A DNA stretch of 64,000 nucleotides from JAQGMV01 sp963828715 (GTDB lineage: Bacteria; Pseudomonadota; Gammaproteobacteria; Burkholderiales; SG8-41): assembly GCA_963828715.1 (NCBI GenBank), contig CAWHFX010000015.1:496001-560000 (forward strand). Reading direction: 5' to 3'. This document shows, piece after piece, positions 8,693-17,839 of this stretch. The notes under the pieces were generated by a model. The model saw only the letters and a list, made by a program, of their open reading frames with translations. It had not been told where the DNA came from and ran no database searches. The position numbers and the translations under genes were made by a program. How positions within the stretch are numbered: the first letter of the stretch is position 1; every line of letters starts with the position of its first letter.

Positions 8693-9664
8693 ATGCGTGT
8701 GCCCCGTTTTCTCAGGCTCGCTCTCGTCGCGACCGTTATGGCTGCTTCGACGGCGGCGGCGCAGGACTATCCCGCCAAGTCGGTTCGCATCATCGTGCCG
8801 TTCACACCCGGCGGCGGCAACGACATCGTTGCGCGGTTTCTCGGTAAGTACATGACCGAGATGTACAAGCAGCAACACATCGTGGACAACCGGCCGGGCG
8901 CCGGGACGATCATCGGCGTCGAAATGCTCACGAAATCGCCGCCCGACGGGTATACCCTGATGGTCACCAACAACTCGCTCGCGGTGAACCACACGCTTTA
9001 TCCAAAGCTGCCGTATCAGACGCTCAAGGATCTGCAGCCGATCGTGAAAGCGGGGTCGACGCCTAACGTGCTGATCGTGCATCCGTCGCTTCCCGTCAAG
9101 ACGACCAGGGATCTCGTCGCCCTGCTGAAATCGAAGCCCGACCAGATCTCGTATTCGTCGGCGGGAACCGGCAGTACGGCGTTCCTTGCGGCAGAGCTCT
9201 TCAAGATGCTTGCCGGCGTGAAGATGCTCCACGTGCCGTATAAGGGCACGGCACCGGCGCTCACGTCGATCCTCTCCGGCGAAACGCAAGTCACCGTCAC
9301 GGCCCTCCCCGGCGCGGTCGCGCACATCAAGGGCGGGCGCCTGAGAGCGCTCGGCGTGACCAGTGCCAAGCGCGCGACCGGCATGCCGGACATTCCGACG
9401 ATGATCGAAGGCGGGGTCAAGGATTTCGACTTCGAGACGTGGTACGGTGTCTTCGCTCCGCACGGCATATCCCCCGATCTCGTGAAGCAGATCAACGGCG
9501 CCGTCAACAAGGTGCTCGCGTCGCCTGCGGCCCGCGACATCCTGACCAACGGCGGGATCGATCCGGGCGGCGGCACGACGGAAGCGTTCGACAAGCTCTT
9601 CCGTGCCGACGTCGTACAACTCGGGAAAGTGATCAAGGCTTCCGGCGCGAAGCCGGAGACGTAA
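8693..9664 (+). CDS. TTT (Bug/TctC family) solute-binding protein
   Basis: Bug receptor of 323 residues with a clear start: GAGGAG at 8680-8685 precedes the ATG at 8693. Signal peptide LRLALVATVMAASTAAA, mature start QDYPAKS. Pocket VPFTPGGGND, then VDNRPGAGTIIG, PDGYTLM, LPYQTLKDL and PTMIEGGVKDFDFETWYG. A CATAAT-like -10 box is visible about 80 bases upstream, near 8613. It is followed by a terminator-like hairpin (9707-9758) and then a Cys-nucleophile alpha/beta hydrolase on the same strand, which may act on the transported compound. Confidence 0.93.
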   Translation: MRVPRFLRLALVATVMAASTAAAQDYPAKSVRIIVPFTPGGGNDIVARFLGKYMTEMYKQQHIVDNRPGAGTIIGVEMLTKSPPDGYTLMVTNNSLAVNHTLYPKLPYQTLKDLQPIVKAGSTPNVLIVHPSLPVKTTRDLVALLKSKPDQISYSSAGTGSTAFLAAELFKMLAGVKMLHVPYKGTAPALTSILSGETQVTVTALPGAVAHIKGGRLRALGVTSAKRATGMPDIPTMIEGGVKDFDFETWYGVFAPHGISPDLVKQINGAVNKVLASPAARDILTNGGIDPGGGTTEAFDKLFRADVVQLGKVIKASGAKPET

Positions 9665-9706
9665 TAATGTAGCCGGCGCTTTACAGCATTACGGAACGCA
9701 AAGCCC

Positions 9707-9758
9707 AGGTCCGCTGTTCGGAAGAAGATCTTCCGGGCATGCGGACCTGATGCTTTTT
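9707..9758 (+). terminator. hairpin with T-run between binding protein and hydrolase
   Basis: An 8-base outer stem AGGTCCGC (9707-9714) / GCGGACCT (9741-9748) encloses a 7-base inner stem CGGAAGA/TCTTCCG; five T's follow at 9754-9758. It looks like an intrinsic terminator, or an attenuator for the hydrolase gene, whose ATG is only 28 bases further on. Confidence 0.6.
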
Positions 9759-9785
9759 CATCAACGCCAACCCGGAGGAGCTGCC

Positions 9786-10535
9786 ATGCCGTCTTACACC
9801 AGAGGTGACGTCCACATCCAATACGACGAGGCCGGCTCCGGCTTCCCGCTGCTGCTCATCGCGGGCGGTGGTCTGAATTCCAAGATGTCGTACTTCGCCG
9901 ATGGAGCGCCGTTCAATCCCATCGCGGAGTTCAAGGACCGCTACCGCTGCGTCTATGCGGACCTGCGCAATGCGGCTGGCGGCCAGTCCACCGGCCCGCT
10001 CGAAGTCGAACGTCCGTGGGACGCCTACACCGACGATCACCTCGGCCTCATGGATCATCTCGGCATCCAGAAATTCATGGTGCTCGGCTTCTGCATCGGC
10101 GGCCCGTTCATATGGAACCTGCTGAAACGTGCGCCGGACCGCGTCGTCGCCGCCGTGCTCGCTCAGCCGAGCGGGTTTCGGCCCGAACTGCCCAATCACT
10201 TCTACGAGCAGAACACCCAGCGCTGGGCGCCTGCCGTGCGAAAAGCCCAGCCTTCGGTGACGAGCGAAAAGATCGACGCGTTCCTGAAGAAGATGTACGG
10301 GACGAATCCGGACTTCGTGTTTACGGTAACGCGCGACTTCGTGCGCCAGTGCAAGACGCCGGTGCTGATCCTGCCCGATGACGTGCCAGCGCACCCCTAC
10401 GCAGTGGCGATGGAATCCGCGAAGCTCGCGCCGAACTCTCAGGTGAGTATCTACCCGTGGAAGGAAGAGAAGGAGACGATACGGATCGCGGTGCGGCACG
10501 TGCGGATGTTCTTGGATTCAAATCGGCCCGACTGA
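9786..10535 (+). CDS. alpha/beta hydrolase with a cysteine nucleophile
   Basis: Alpha/beta hydrolase of 249 residues; the ATG at 9786 follows GGAGGAG at 9774-9780, and the longer frame from 9750 lacks such a signal. The nucleophile elbow reads GFCIGG with Cys at residue 103 in place of the usual Ser, as in dienelactone hydrolases; oxyanion region LLLIAGGGLNSK and YADLRNAAGG resemble the alpha/beta hydrolase fold, and a conserved Asp lies in LPDDVPAHP. It could hydrolyse a lactone or thioester, but the substrate is unknown. Preceded by a Bug receptor gene and the hairpin at 9707. Confidence 0.85.
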   Translation: MPSYTRGDVHIQYDEAGSGFPLLLIAGGGLNSKMSYFADGAPFNPIAEFKDRYRCVYADLRNAAGGQSTGPLEVERPWDAYTDDHLGLMDHLGIQKFMVLGFCIGGPFIWNLLKRAPDRVVAAVLAQPSGFRPELPNHFYEQNTQRWAPAVRKAQPSVTSEKIDAFLKKMYGTNPDFVFTVTRDFVRQCKTPVLILPDDVPAHPYAVAMESAKLAPNSQVSIYPWKEEKETIRIAVRHVRMFLDSNRPD

Positions 10536-10863
10536 GTCAGTCAGGACCACCGCGCTCCGGTTCGACGGACCTGAGCACGAGCGATGTAGTCTCGCGAGGG
10601 TGCCGTTTAGCATCGTACCTAGCCCTCGCATAATCGGACGCGAGTTCTAAATGGCGTCGGAATGACACGTTCGCGGGAGCCCGCGGACGGCGGAGCAGTG
10701 CTTGCCGCATAGCGGGAGGTGCGACCCGGAAGCGGGCTGAGGCACGCACGTTAGAACGCGGTCTTACGCACGCCTCCGCGGTCGCATCCCCATAAACGGG
10801 GCCCCTGCTCCACGCTTCAGCGTGCCCGCCGTTCCACGGCCCCCGCTCACCGGAACGCGGCGG
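10536..10863. other. 328-base intergenic region with small palindromes, no gene seen
   Basis: The region lies between two converging genes. Frames here are short and lack start signals. Several small palindromes are visible: CGCGGG/CCCGCG at 10672-10685, ACGCT/AGCGT near 10815 and a TCGC..GCGA pair near 10625. It may hold terminators for both flanking genes; nothing else can be supported. Confidence 0.4.
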
Positions 10864-11850
10864 TCACTCCATGCGTATCCCCGCCATCTTCACCACCTTC
10901 GCCCATTTCTCGTTCTCGCGCTGCATGAGCGCAATGAGCTCCTGCGGCGTGCTCGTGTTCACGAAGAGGCCCTGCCGCGCGAGCTTCTCGCGCAGGTCCG
11001 GTTGCGACATCGCGCGTACGGTCTCGGTGTGCAGACGCGTGACGACATCCGCGGCCACGCCCGCCGGTCCGACCAATCCGAACCACGACTCAGCGGTGAA
11101 ACCGGGCAGGCCCGATTCGGCGACCGTAGGATAGTCGGGTAAGGTCGGGAGACGAGCGGGCGAAGTCACCGCGATGCCGCGCAGGCGACCGCTTTCGACC
11201 TGCGGCAGTATGGCCACGATGTTCGAGAACATGAGCGAGATCTGGCCGCCCACGAGATCGATGATCGCCGGTCCTTCACCTTTGTATCCCACATACAGCA
11301 TGTCCACTTTCGCCATTTGCTTGAACAGCTCGCCGCACACCTGCGGCGGCGTTCCGGTACCGCCTCCCCCGAAACTGAGCTGTCCCGGGCGCGCCCGTGC
11401 GAGCTTGATCAAATCCGTCACCGAGCGGGCGGGCAGCGACGGATGCAGCGCGAGCATGAGCGGCGAGGTCACGAGGAGGCTGACGGGCGCGAAATCGCGC
11501 TGCGGATCGTAAGGCAGCTTCATGATGCTCGGCATGACCGAGTGCGACGTCGTTGCCGCGATCAGCAGCGTGTAGCCGTCCGGTGCTGCGCGTGCAACCA
11601 GTTCCGTCGCAATCGTTGCACTCGCGCCTGTCCGGTTGTCGACGAAGAAGGATTGTCCGGTCGCCTCCGAAAGCTTCTGCGCGATGAGGCGTCCGACGAT
11701 GTCGGTTCCGCCGCCCGGTGCATAGCCCACCACGATACGCACCGGTTTCGCCGGGTAGGGCGACGCCTTCGGCGTCTGCGCGTGAGTCGCATGCATCGCT
11801 GTTACAAGAAGCACTGCTGTCGCCGCGAGTACGCCACGTTGTATGGCCAT
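10864..11850 (-). CDS. TTT (Bug/TctC family) solute-binding protein
   Basis: Bug receptor of 328 residues; the start at 11850 follows GGAGG with a good spacer. Signal peptide VLAATAVLLVTAMHATHA, mature start QTPKASPYPAKPVRI. Pocket VGYAPGGGTD, VDNRTGASATIA, PDGYTLL, VAESGLPGFTAESWFG. Second gene of a pair with the receptor at 11870-12847 (19-base gap, same strand), so two different receptors are probably made from one transcript. Confidence 0.93.
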   Translation of the reverse strand: MAIQRGVLAATAVLLVTAMHATHAQTPKASPYPAKPVRIVVGYAPGGGTDIVGRLIAQKLSEATGQSFFVDNRTGASATIATELVARAAPDGYTLLIAATTSHSVMPSIMKLPYDPQRDFAPVSLLVTSPLMLALHPSLPARSVTDLIKLARARPGQLSFGGGGTGTPPQVCGELFKQMAKVDMLYVGYKGEGPAIIDLVGGQISLMFSNIVAILPQVESGRLRGIAVTSPARLPTLPDYPTVAESGLPGFTAESWFGLVGPAGVAADVVTRLHTETVRAMSQPDLREKLARQGLFVNTSTPQELIALMQRENEKWAKVVKMAGIRME

Positions 11851-11869
11851 CGATGTCCTCCAGGCCGAA

Positions 11870-12847
11870 TCAGTCGATCTTTATGGCGGCTTTGCTGATC
11901 ACCCCGCGCCACTTGTCGCTCTCATGGCGCACGTACGCCGCGAATTCGTCGGGCGTGTTCGCAACGACCTTGCCTCCGCTCGCCTCGATGTTCGAACGCA
12001 CATCCGCGTTGCCGGTCAGGATCGAGACGATCTCGCTTTGAAGCCGGCGCACGATCGCTTCGGGTGTTCCGGTGCGTACCGCGATGCCGTTCCACGTTCC
12101 TGATTCGAAGCCGGAATAGCCCGACTCCGCAACCGTTCTCGTATCCGGCAGCGCGCTCGAACGCTCGAGCGAGGTCACCGCGAGGGCGCGCACGCGACCT
12201 GCCTTGATGTGCGGCAGCAGCGCGACCGGCGGGAACACCGCCATCTCGATCTGTCCCGCGATGAGGTCGATCGATCCCGGCGCGTCGCCTTTGTACGGCA
12301 CGTGCACGAGCCGGATGCCGGTCACGTTGCACAGGTATTCGGCGGTGAGATGCGCGCCGGTGCCGTAACCGGGAGAGCCATAGCTGATCACGCCCGGCTG
12401 GGCGCGTGCGAGCTTCACGAGCTCGGGAATGGAATGCGCCGGCAGCGAGGGATGCGCCGCGATGACGTACGGGAGTGTTGAAAGCTGCGTAATCAGCGTG
12501 AACTCCTTCAGCGGTTCATAGCCCGGCCTGGTCCGTGCGAGAGGAAGCAGGGCGAGCGTGCTGATCGTCGCAAAAGAAAGGGTGTAGCCGTCCGGCGGGA
12601 GGTTGAGCACCGTCTCGACCCCGATGAGACCGCCGGCACCCGCACGATTCTCGACGACAACCGATTGGCCGAGCGATTTCGTGAGCTCGCGCGCGACGAG
12701 GCGTGCAAGCGTGTCGGTGGTCCCACCGGGCGCGAACGGAACGACGAAACGCAGGGGGCGCGACGGATAGCTTGCTTCAGTCTGCGCGAATGCAGTCATG
12801 CTGCACGTCACCGAAAGGGTCAGGATCGCCGTGCGTATCGATCTCAT
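11870..12847 (-). CDS. TTT (Bug/TctC family) solute-binding protein
   Basis: Bug receptor of 325 residues, first of the tandem pair. Signal peptide MRSIRTAILTLSVTCSMTAF with cleavage before QTEASYPSRPL. Pocket VPFAPGGTTD, VENRAGAGGLIG, PDGYTLS, TVAESGYSGFESGTWNG. It shares no more than general family similarity with its downstream partner, so this is not a fresh duplication. Upstream (12848-13000) is a short gap with one palindromic repeat and then a hydrolase gene on the same strand. Confidence 0.93.
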   Translation of the reverse strand: MRSIRTAILTLSVTCSMTAFAQTEASYPSRPLRFVVPFAPGGTTDTLARLVARELTKSLGQSVVVENRAGAGGLIGVETVLNLPPDGYTLSFATISTLALLPLARTRPGYEPLKEFTLITQLSTLPYVIAAHPSLPAHSIPELVKLARAQPGVISYGSPGYGTGAHLTAEYLCNVTGIRLVHVPYKGDAPGSIDLIAGQIEMAVFPPVALLPHIKAGRVRALAVTSLERSSALPDTRTVAESGYSGFESGTWNGIAVRTGTPEAIVRRLQSEIVSILTGNADVRSNIEASGGKVVANTPDEFAAYVRHESDKWRGVISKAAIKID

Positions 12848-12928
12848 GTGCGTGTCCTCAGTTCATATCGTCACACCGTCCGCCCTGATGAAGCCAACAG
12901 GGGCCCTCTCGGGTGAACGGCTGCGCTT

Positions 12929-12966
12929 GTTCATGCTTCGACCACGCTGGCGCTCCTCAGCACGAG
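12929..12966. repeat. REP-like interspersed palindromic repeat (copy 1)
   Basis: Reads GTTCATGCTTCGACCACG, then CTGGCGCTCCTCAGCACG: a diverged copy of the family best seen at 26944-26990 and 58227-58323 (CTTCGAGACGGCC...GGCCTCCTCAGGRCGAACGG). It lies between a binding-protein gene and a hydrolase gene. Confidence 0.55.
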
Positions 12967-13000
12967 CGCGTCCTGGGTAGGCAATCTGCAGCTCGCGATA

Positions 13001-13801
13001 TCACTCGATGAACTGCAACGTCGCGCGGGCGATGTCGACCGCCTTCTCCCAGCCCACGCAGCAGCGTCCGCCAGCGAGTATCCGCGAATCGACGTGCGGA
13101 ATCCGGGAACGGAACTCGTCGAGATCCTTCGTATAGATGAAATGCTCGCCAGTAAGCTGCAGCACCGGTTTGCGCACGCGGACGAGACTTCCGGGAATAT
13201 CGTACTTGTGCAGGGCATCGAGCGCCTGCCAGCGCTCGCGGCCTGCCTCGATCTGTGCACGGTTGATCCGGTCCATCCACGACTGAGTAGGGTGCATCGG
13301 CGAATGGCCAGGATCCTTTTCCAGCATGAACTCGATCGTGCGCGTGGTCGGGAATCCTGCGGGGTCGCTCGGCCGCGCGCCGCCTTTCAGTACGCCGTGA
13401 CTGCGATCGGCCGCGCCGCGGTCATGATAGTAGGGGCAGTTCACCATCACGATCCTGTCCACACGCGCTTCATGCGCGACGGCAAGCTCGACGCACACGA
13501 CCGCGCCGACGGATTCGCCGAGGAACGTCGCACGCGGTATGCCCAGCGCGTCCATCACCTCGAGGACCCAGCGCGCGTAATCGCCGATCGTCGGCTGCTC
13601 CAGCACATGATCCGACATGCCGTGGCTCGGATAGTCGACCGCGATCGCGCACGCCTGTGGCGCCAGCGCTTCCATGAGTTCCAGGAAGACCTCGGACGAC
13701 TGCTGATTCATGTGCAGGAGCACGATCGGACTGCCCGCTCCCGCTTCGCGATAATGGATGTAACCGGCGCTGGTGTGCACCAGGCCCCGCTTCACGTTCA
13801 T
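13001..13801 (-). CDS. alpha/beta hydrolase
   Basis: Cytoplasmic alpha/beta hydrolase of 266 residues. The ATG at 13801 (MNVKRGLVHT) is chosen over an upstream one because GGAGG lies just before it. Seen: IHYREAGAGSPIVLLHMNQQ (opening strand and oxyanion hole), DYPSHGMSD, nucleophile elbow GESVGAV (Ser), acid and histidine regions LTGEHF and GGRCCVGWEK. The usual catalytic GH near the C-terminus is not obvious (GGRCCVGW), so the third triad member is unclear. It sits among four binding-protein genes on the same strand and may process one of their ligands. Confidence 0.85.
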   Translation of the reverse strand: MNVKRGLVHTSAGYIHYREAGAGSPIVLLHMNQQSSEVFLELMEALAPQACAIAVDYPSHGMSDHVLEQPTIGDYARWVLEVMDALGIPRATFLGESVGAVVCVELAVAHEARVDRIVMVNCPYYHDRGAADRSHGVLKGGARPSDPAGFPTTRTIEFMLEKDPGHSPMHPTQSWMDRINRAQIEAGRERWQALDALHKYDIPGSLVRVRKPVLQLTGEHFIYTKDLDEFRSRIPHVDSRILAGGRCCVGWEKAVDIARATLQFIE

Positions 13802-13894
13802 GCACCCCTCCGTGAATCTGTTCGCGCCCGGTGGCCGTTTTGTGCTGCCGGGCACAACGTGCAAGAAGCGAGCGTGTGCCGCGCCGCCCGCTTC

Positions 13895-14869
13895 TCAGTT
13901 CGCCTTCACCCCGGCCGCCTTCACCACCGGACCCCACTTCTCGGATTCGGCGTGAATGAACGTACCGAACTCCTCGGGGGTTCCGCCCGCGGCATCGATG
14001 CCCGCACGGGTGAGTTTCTCCTTCACGTCCTGCATCGCGAGCACGCGATTCGATTCGGCGTTCAGACGCGTGATGATCGCTTTCGGTGTGCGCGCCGGCG
14101 CGAGCAGGCCGTACCACACCGTGCCGTCGACACGCGGATAGCCCAGCTCTTTCATCGTGGGCACGTCCGGGAACGCCGCGAGACGCGTGCCGCTCGTTAC
14201 GGCGAACGCCTTGACACGCCCCGTCTGGATAAACGGCTGGTGCCCGGCGATCGCATCGAACATGAACTGCACGTTGCCAGCGGCAAGGTCTGGCGCGGCT
14301 GTCCCGCTGCCCTTGTACGGGACGTGAACGCTCGGGATCCCGGTCACGATCTTGAACAACTCTCCGACGAGATGCGGCGCGCTGCCCGTTCCCGGTGAAG
14401 CGAAGCTCACGCTGTCCGGCTTCGCCTTGGCGAGCGCGATCAGGTCACCCACCGATTTGACCGGCACCAGTGCATTGACGACGAGAAAGATGGGAAGCGT
14501 CGCCGAAAGGATGATCGGCACGAAATCCTTCTCCGGATCGTACGGCAGATTTTCATATACGTGCGGACCGATGCCGTGCGTCGTGATGCCGCCCTGGAGC
14601 AGCGTATAGCCATCAGGCGCAGCCTTCGCAACCAGGCTTGTCGCCACGACGCCGCCCATGCCCGCTCGGTTATCGACGACGACGGTCTGTCCCAGCAAGT
14701 CACCGAGCTTTTGCCCCATGATGCGAGCGAGCAGATCCGCGCCGCCGCCGGCCGGAACGAAAACGATGATGCGCAGAGGACGGTTCGGATAGCCCGGCTG
14801 AGCATCGACCGTCGTACTGAACAGGAGAGTCGCTAGGGCGGCTATCCACATGGCTCGCGTCACACTCAT
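13895..14869 (-). CDS. TTT (Bug/TctC family) solute-binding protein
   Basis: Bug receptor of 324 residues. The start at 14869 (MSVTRAMWIAAL) is chosen because it gives a normal signal peptide, LATLLFSTTVDA before QPGYPNRPLRI; the open frame continues to 15814 only as a shadow of the next gene. No strong ribosome site is visible. Pocket VFVPAGGGAD, VDNRAGMGGVVA, PDGYTLL, PTMKELGYPRVDGTVWYG. A palindromic repeat lies just upstream at 14926-14973. Ligand unknown. Confidence 0.92.
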   Translation of the reverse strand: MSVTRAMWIAALATLLFSTTVDAQPGYPNRPLRIIVFVPAGGGADLLARIMGQKLGDLLGQTVVVDNRAGMGGVVATSLVAKAAPDGYTLLQGGITTHGIGPHVYENLPYDPEKDFVPIILSATLPIFLVVNALVPVKSVGDLIALAKAKPDSVSFASPGTGSAPHLVGELFKIVTGIPSVHVPYKGSGTAAPDLAAGNVQFMFDAIAGHQPFIQTGRVKAFAVTSGTRLAAFPDVPTMKELGYPRVDGTVWYGLLAPARTPKAIITRLNAESNRVLAMQDVKEKLTRAGIDAAGGTPEEFGTFIHAESEKWGPVVKAAGVKAN

Positions 14870-14925
14870 ACGGGCACCGGTCGCGACCGAAGCAAGTACG
14901 TTGAAGCACGAAATCTCATGGCGTT

Positions 14926-14973
14926 CGTTCATCCTGAGGAGGCACAGCACTGCGGCCGTCACGAATGACGAAC
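14926..14973. repeat. REP-like interspersed palindromic repeat (copy 2)
   Basis: Reads CGTTCATCCTGAGGAGGC, then GCGGCCGTC and CGAATGACGAAC: the family in reverse orientation relative to copy 1. It lies in the 146-base gap between two binding-protein genes and abuts the 5' end of the 13895-14869 gene. Confidence 0.6.
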
Positions 14974-15015
14974 CGTGGTTGTTCGTGTATCTCTCGGCCC
15001 AGGCGCGCCGCTCAC

Positions 15016-16068
15016 CTATTCTGGCTTGGCACCTGAAATCGCCACCACCTTTTTCCACGTCGCCGTCTCCGCATTCACGAACTTCACGAATTCGGCAGGT
15101 GTGACCGGCGCGGCAACGACGCCATTGTCGAAGAAACGCTTCTGCAACTCGGGAGCAGCGAGCGCTTTCATCATCGCGGACTGTATTTTCGAAACAATCG
15201 GCTGCGGAGTCGCGCGCGGTACGGCATAGCCCTGCCATACGGTGACGACGAAATCCGGAATGCCCGATTCGATGATCGTCGGCAGCTCCGGCACCTGGGG
15301 TGCCCGTTTTTCCGAGGTGACTGCGAGCGCTCGCAGGCGTCCGGATTTGACATGCGGCAGCGGGCCCGGCAGGTTGAAGAAGAATGACTGAATGTCGCCG
15401 GTCATCGTATCCGCGTAGCCCTGCGCCGAATTCTTGTACGGCACGTGGATGAGCTTTATTCCCGTCGCCGCCATGAAGTACTCCATCGTCAGATGCGGCG
15501 AAGCGCCGACGCCCGACGACGCGTACTTGTATTTGCCGGGGCTTGCCTTCATGAGCTTCACGAACGCGCTCACGTCCGGCGCCGGCAGCGAAGGCGTCAC
15601 GCACAGGATGTTGGGCATCGTCGCGTAGAGCGAGATCAGCGTGAAATCGCGCAGGTGATCGTATGGCAGCTTGTTGTAAAGCGCCGCCGTGATCGCCTGA
15701 TTGATGCCGTATGTGAAGATCGTGTAACCGTCGGGCACGGCCCGCGCGCCCATCTCGGTTCCGATGATGCCGGCAGCGCCCGCGCGGTTGTCGATGACGA
15801 GCGTCTGCCCCCATGCCTCGCTGAACTGCTGCGCGAAGATACGGGCCACGACGTCGGTCGAACCGCCTGCGCCGAATGGGACGATGAGACGGCCGGGTTT
15901 CGTCGGATAACCCTCAGCCGCGAACCCCGCAGCCGAGAGCAACGTGAAGGCGACGATCACGCAACGGAAAAGCGTGCAACGGCGACCGCTGCAGACGTCC
16001 GCGCGGAGCGGTGCGGTCGAGCGCCGCCTCCCCCTTTCCGACTGCTCGCAATGAGAAGCGCGCTTCAC
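15016..16068 (-). CDS. TTT (Bug/TctC family) solute-binding protein, coupled to a flavoprotein gene
   Basis: Bug receptor. The GTG start at 16068 follows AGGAGG by six bases and overlaps the TGA of the FAD gene (GTGA), so translation is coupled. The 350-residue product has a long, basic N-terminus of about 35 residues before the hydrophobic CVIVAFTLLSAAGFA signal, so an internal start is possible. Pocket VPFGAGGSTD, IDNRAGAAGIIG, PDGYTIF, PTIIESGIPDFVVTVWQG. The coupling implies that this receptor and the dehydrogenase handle the same compound. Confidence 0.92.
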   Translation of the reverse strand: MKRASHCEQSERGRRRSTAPLRADVCSGRRCTLFRCVIVAFTLLSAAGFAAEGYPTKPGRLIVPFGAGGSTDVVARIFAQQFSEAWGQTLVIDNRAGAAGIIGTEMGARAVPDGYTIFTYGINQAITAALYNKLPYDHLRDFTLISLYATMPNILCVTPSLPAPDVSAFVKLMKASPGKYKYASSGVGASPHLTMEYFMAATGIKLIHVPYKNSAQGYADTMTGDIQSFFFNLPGPLPHVKSGRLRALAVTSEKRAPQVPELPTIIESGIPDFVVTVWQGYAVPRATPQPIVSKIQSAMMKALAAPELQKRFFDNGVVAAPVTPAEFVKFVNAETATWKKVVAISGAKPE

Positions 16069-17702
16069 TTGACGCCTCCTCCGGCGAGCTGCCGTTGCGC
16101 AGCACCGATGGGCTGCTCCGCCGCCGCATTGCGTCCGGCCACGCGGCCGAAGACGATGCCTTCGGCGAGATTACCGCCGCCCTGGTACACGAACTGAAAC
16201 ACCGAACAGATTTCGCCCACTGCGTAGAGGCGCGGTATCGGCTTGTCGTCCCAGTCGACCACATGGCGCTGCGCATCGGCGCGCAACCCGCCCTTCGTGT
16301 TCGGCCCGCCCGGATACAGCGGGATCGCGTAGAACGGAGGTTCCGATACGGGTCCCATGGTTGCGACTTCGCGCTCGAAATCGGGATCGTGTCCGGCCAC
16401 GCAGAATTCGTTCCATTTCCGCACCGACTCCGACAGCGCTGCGCTATCCATGTTGCCGCGATTGTCGGAATGTTCTCGGATCCGCTGCGCCAGTTCGTCG
16501 AGCGTGGCACCGGTCAGGATCCAGCCGTTCCGCAGGGCGTTCATGTTGTCCTCGCCCCAGTCGATGCCGTTGTACGCGGCGGCAGCCACGCTCACGACTG
16601 CGCCGCGACGCATCATCACCGAATCGAAGATCATCCACGACGGAATGCGCGGATACGTCAGAGTGACCGTATCGAACTTGAGCGCTTCCTTGTAGAAAAT
16701 GTAGCGGCTGGGATCTTTGGTGATCCGCCGCTCCGACGCATAGCGGTGGCCGTGATTATCCACGACGATTTCGTTGGGCTTGCCTACGCCCGACGTATTC
16801 AGGCCGATGCGCAGGCCCAGGCGGCGTTCGGGTATCGCGCAGATCACGCGACCCGCGATGCTGCCGACGCGCGCGAGCGCAGCGCCCACGCGCAACGCCA
16901 TGCGAATGCCTTCGCCCGTATTTGCCGGCGAGCCGTAAAAGGCCCAGCCCTCGATTCCCGGCCCGTCGAGAAACGCTTTGCGCATGCGTGCGTTGTATTC
17001 GTAGCCGCCACTCGCGATGATGACGGCACGTCGGGCGCGATAGGTAAACGGCTGTCCGCCGCGCTGCGCCCGCACGCCGGTCACCGCCCCACTGTCGTCC
17101 ACGATCAATTCCTCGGCCGTCACACCATAGTGGATCGGCACGTTGCGCGACTGAACCCCGGCCAGCATGCAGGCATGGAACGCCTCGCCCGATTGCTTCG
17201 TCGATTTGTCCGAGTCCCTGGTGCGTCCCGCGACCGCGTCCTCGTCGTACTTGCCGGTGTACGTGCCGCGCACACACGCGTACTTCGATTTCGCCGCGCC
17301 CGGAAACTCCGGAAACGCAGCACCTGCGGAAACGACTGCCTGAAAGCCTGGGTCGAGCCCGCGCATGAACGGTGCATTCTGAGGCGCGTAGCGTGCCCAC
17401 AGTTCGGCCAGCTCATCGGCGAACTCGCTCTGATCGCCTTCGAGCTTGTACGGCAGATTGTCGCCGCTGAACATCGCCTTGGCGTACGCCTTCAGCGAAT
17501 CGAAGTCACCGCTCGGGTCGGGACTGTGGAAGCCGCCTCCACTCATCCGGGTATTCGAAAAATGCGTCTCCTCCGGCTGCTTCTCGAGGATCACCACGTC
17601 AGCGCCGTGGTCGCGCGCTTCGATCGCCGCGCACCCGCCCGCCGATCCGAAGCCGATGATCACGATATCCGCCTCGTATTCGGCGGGGTCGTTCAACTTC
17701 AT
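16065..17702 (-). CDS. FAD-dependent oxidoreductase, fumarate reductase/3-ketosteroid dehydrogenase-like
   Basis: Flavoprotein of 545 residues in the fumarate reductase flavoprotein/KstD superfamily. Seen: Rossmann dinucleotide-binding motif DIVIIGFGSAGGCAAIEA at residues 11-28, VVILEKQPEE just after, AVIIASGGYEYN mid-protein and the closing FAD motif RLYAVGEICSVFQFVYQGGG. PLYPGGPNTKGGLRAD resembles the active-site segment of this group. It would reduce or desaturate an unidentified organic acid or ring compound. Its stop overlaps the start of the binding-protein gene at 16068. The start at 17702 (MKLNDPAEYEADIV) fits the family. Confidence 0.9.
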   Translation of the reverse strand: MKLNDPAEYEADIVIIGFGSAGGCAAIEARDHGADVVILEKQPEETHFSNTRMSGGGFHSPDPSGDFDSLKAYAKAMFSGDNLPYKLEGDQSEFADELAELWARYAPQNAPFMRGLDPGFQAVVSAGAAFPEFPGAAKSKYACVRGTYTGKYDEDAVAGRTRDSDKSTKQSGEAFHACMLAGVQSRNVPIHYGVTAEELIVDDSGAVTGVRAQRGGQPFTYRARRAVIIASGGYEYNARMRKAFLDGPGIEGWAFYGSPANTGEGIRMALRVGAALARVGSIAGRVICAIPERRLGLRIGLNTSGVGKPNEIVVDNHGHRYASERRITKDPSRYIFYKEALKFDTVTLTYPRIPSWMIFDSVMMRRGAVVSVAAAAYNGIDWGEDNMNALRNGWILTGATLDELAQRIREHSDNRGNMDSAALSESVRKWNEFCVAGHDPDFEREVATMGPVSEPPFYAIPLYPGGPNTKGGLRADAQRHVVDWDDKPIPRLYAVGEICSVFQFVYQGGGNLAEGIVFGRVAGRNAAAEQPIGAAQRQLAGGGVK

Positions 17703-17839
17703 GTCTCAGTTACTCCGTTCGTGTTGAAGATGTGAACTCGAACATGTGGCGCTGCCATGAGCACCGATACACACAGAAACAGCCATCGCAATGCAATCAC
17801 GCGTCTCTCCCTGGCGGCCCACAGCGCTTCATGCACCGG

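Noticed and set aside
10537..10749. A 70-codon frame in the 10.5-10.9 kb gap
   Set aside because: No ribosome site, no recognisable motif, and the region is rich in small palindromes as expected of a non-coding convergent gap.
13895..15814. N-terminal extension of the binding protein to 639 residues
   Set aside because: The extra part is the +1 shadow of the neighbouring binding-protein gene; a signal peptide starts properly at 14869.
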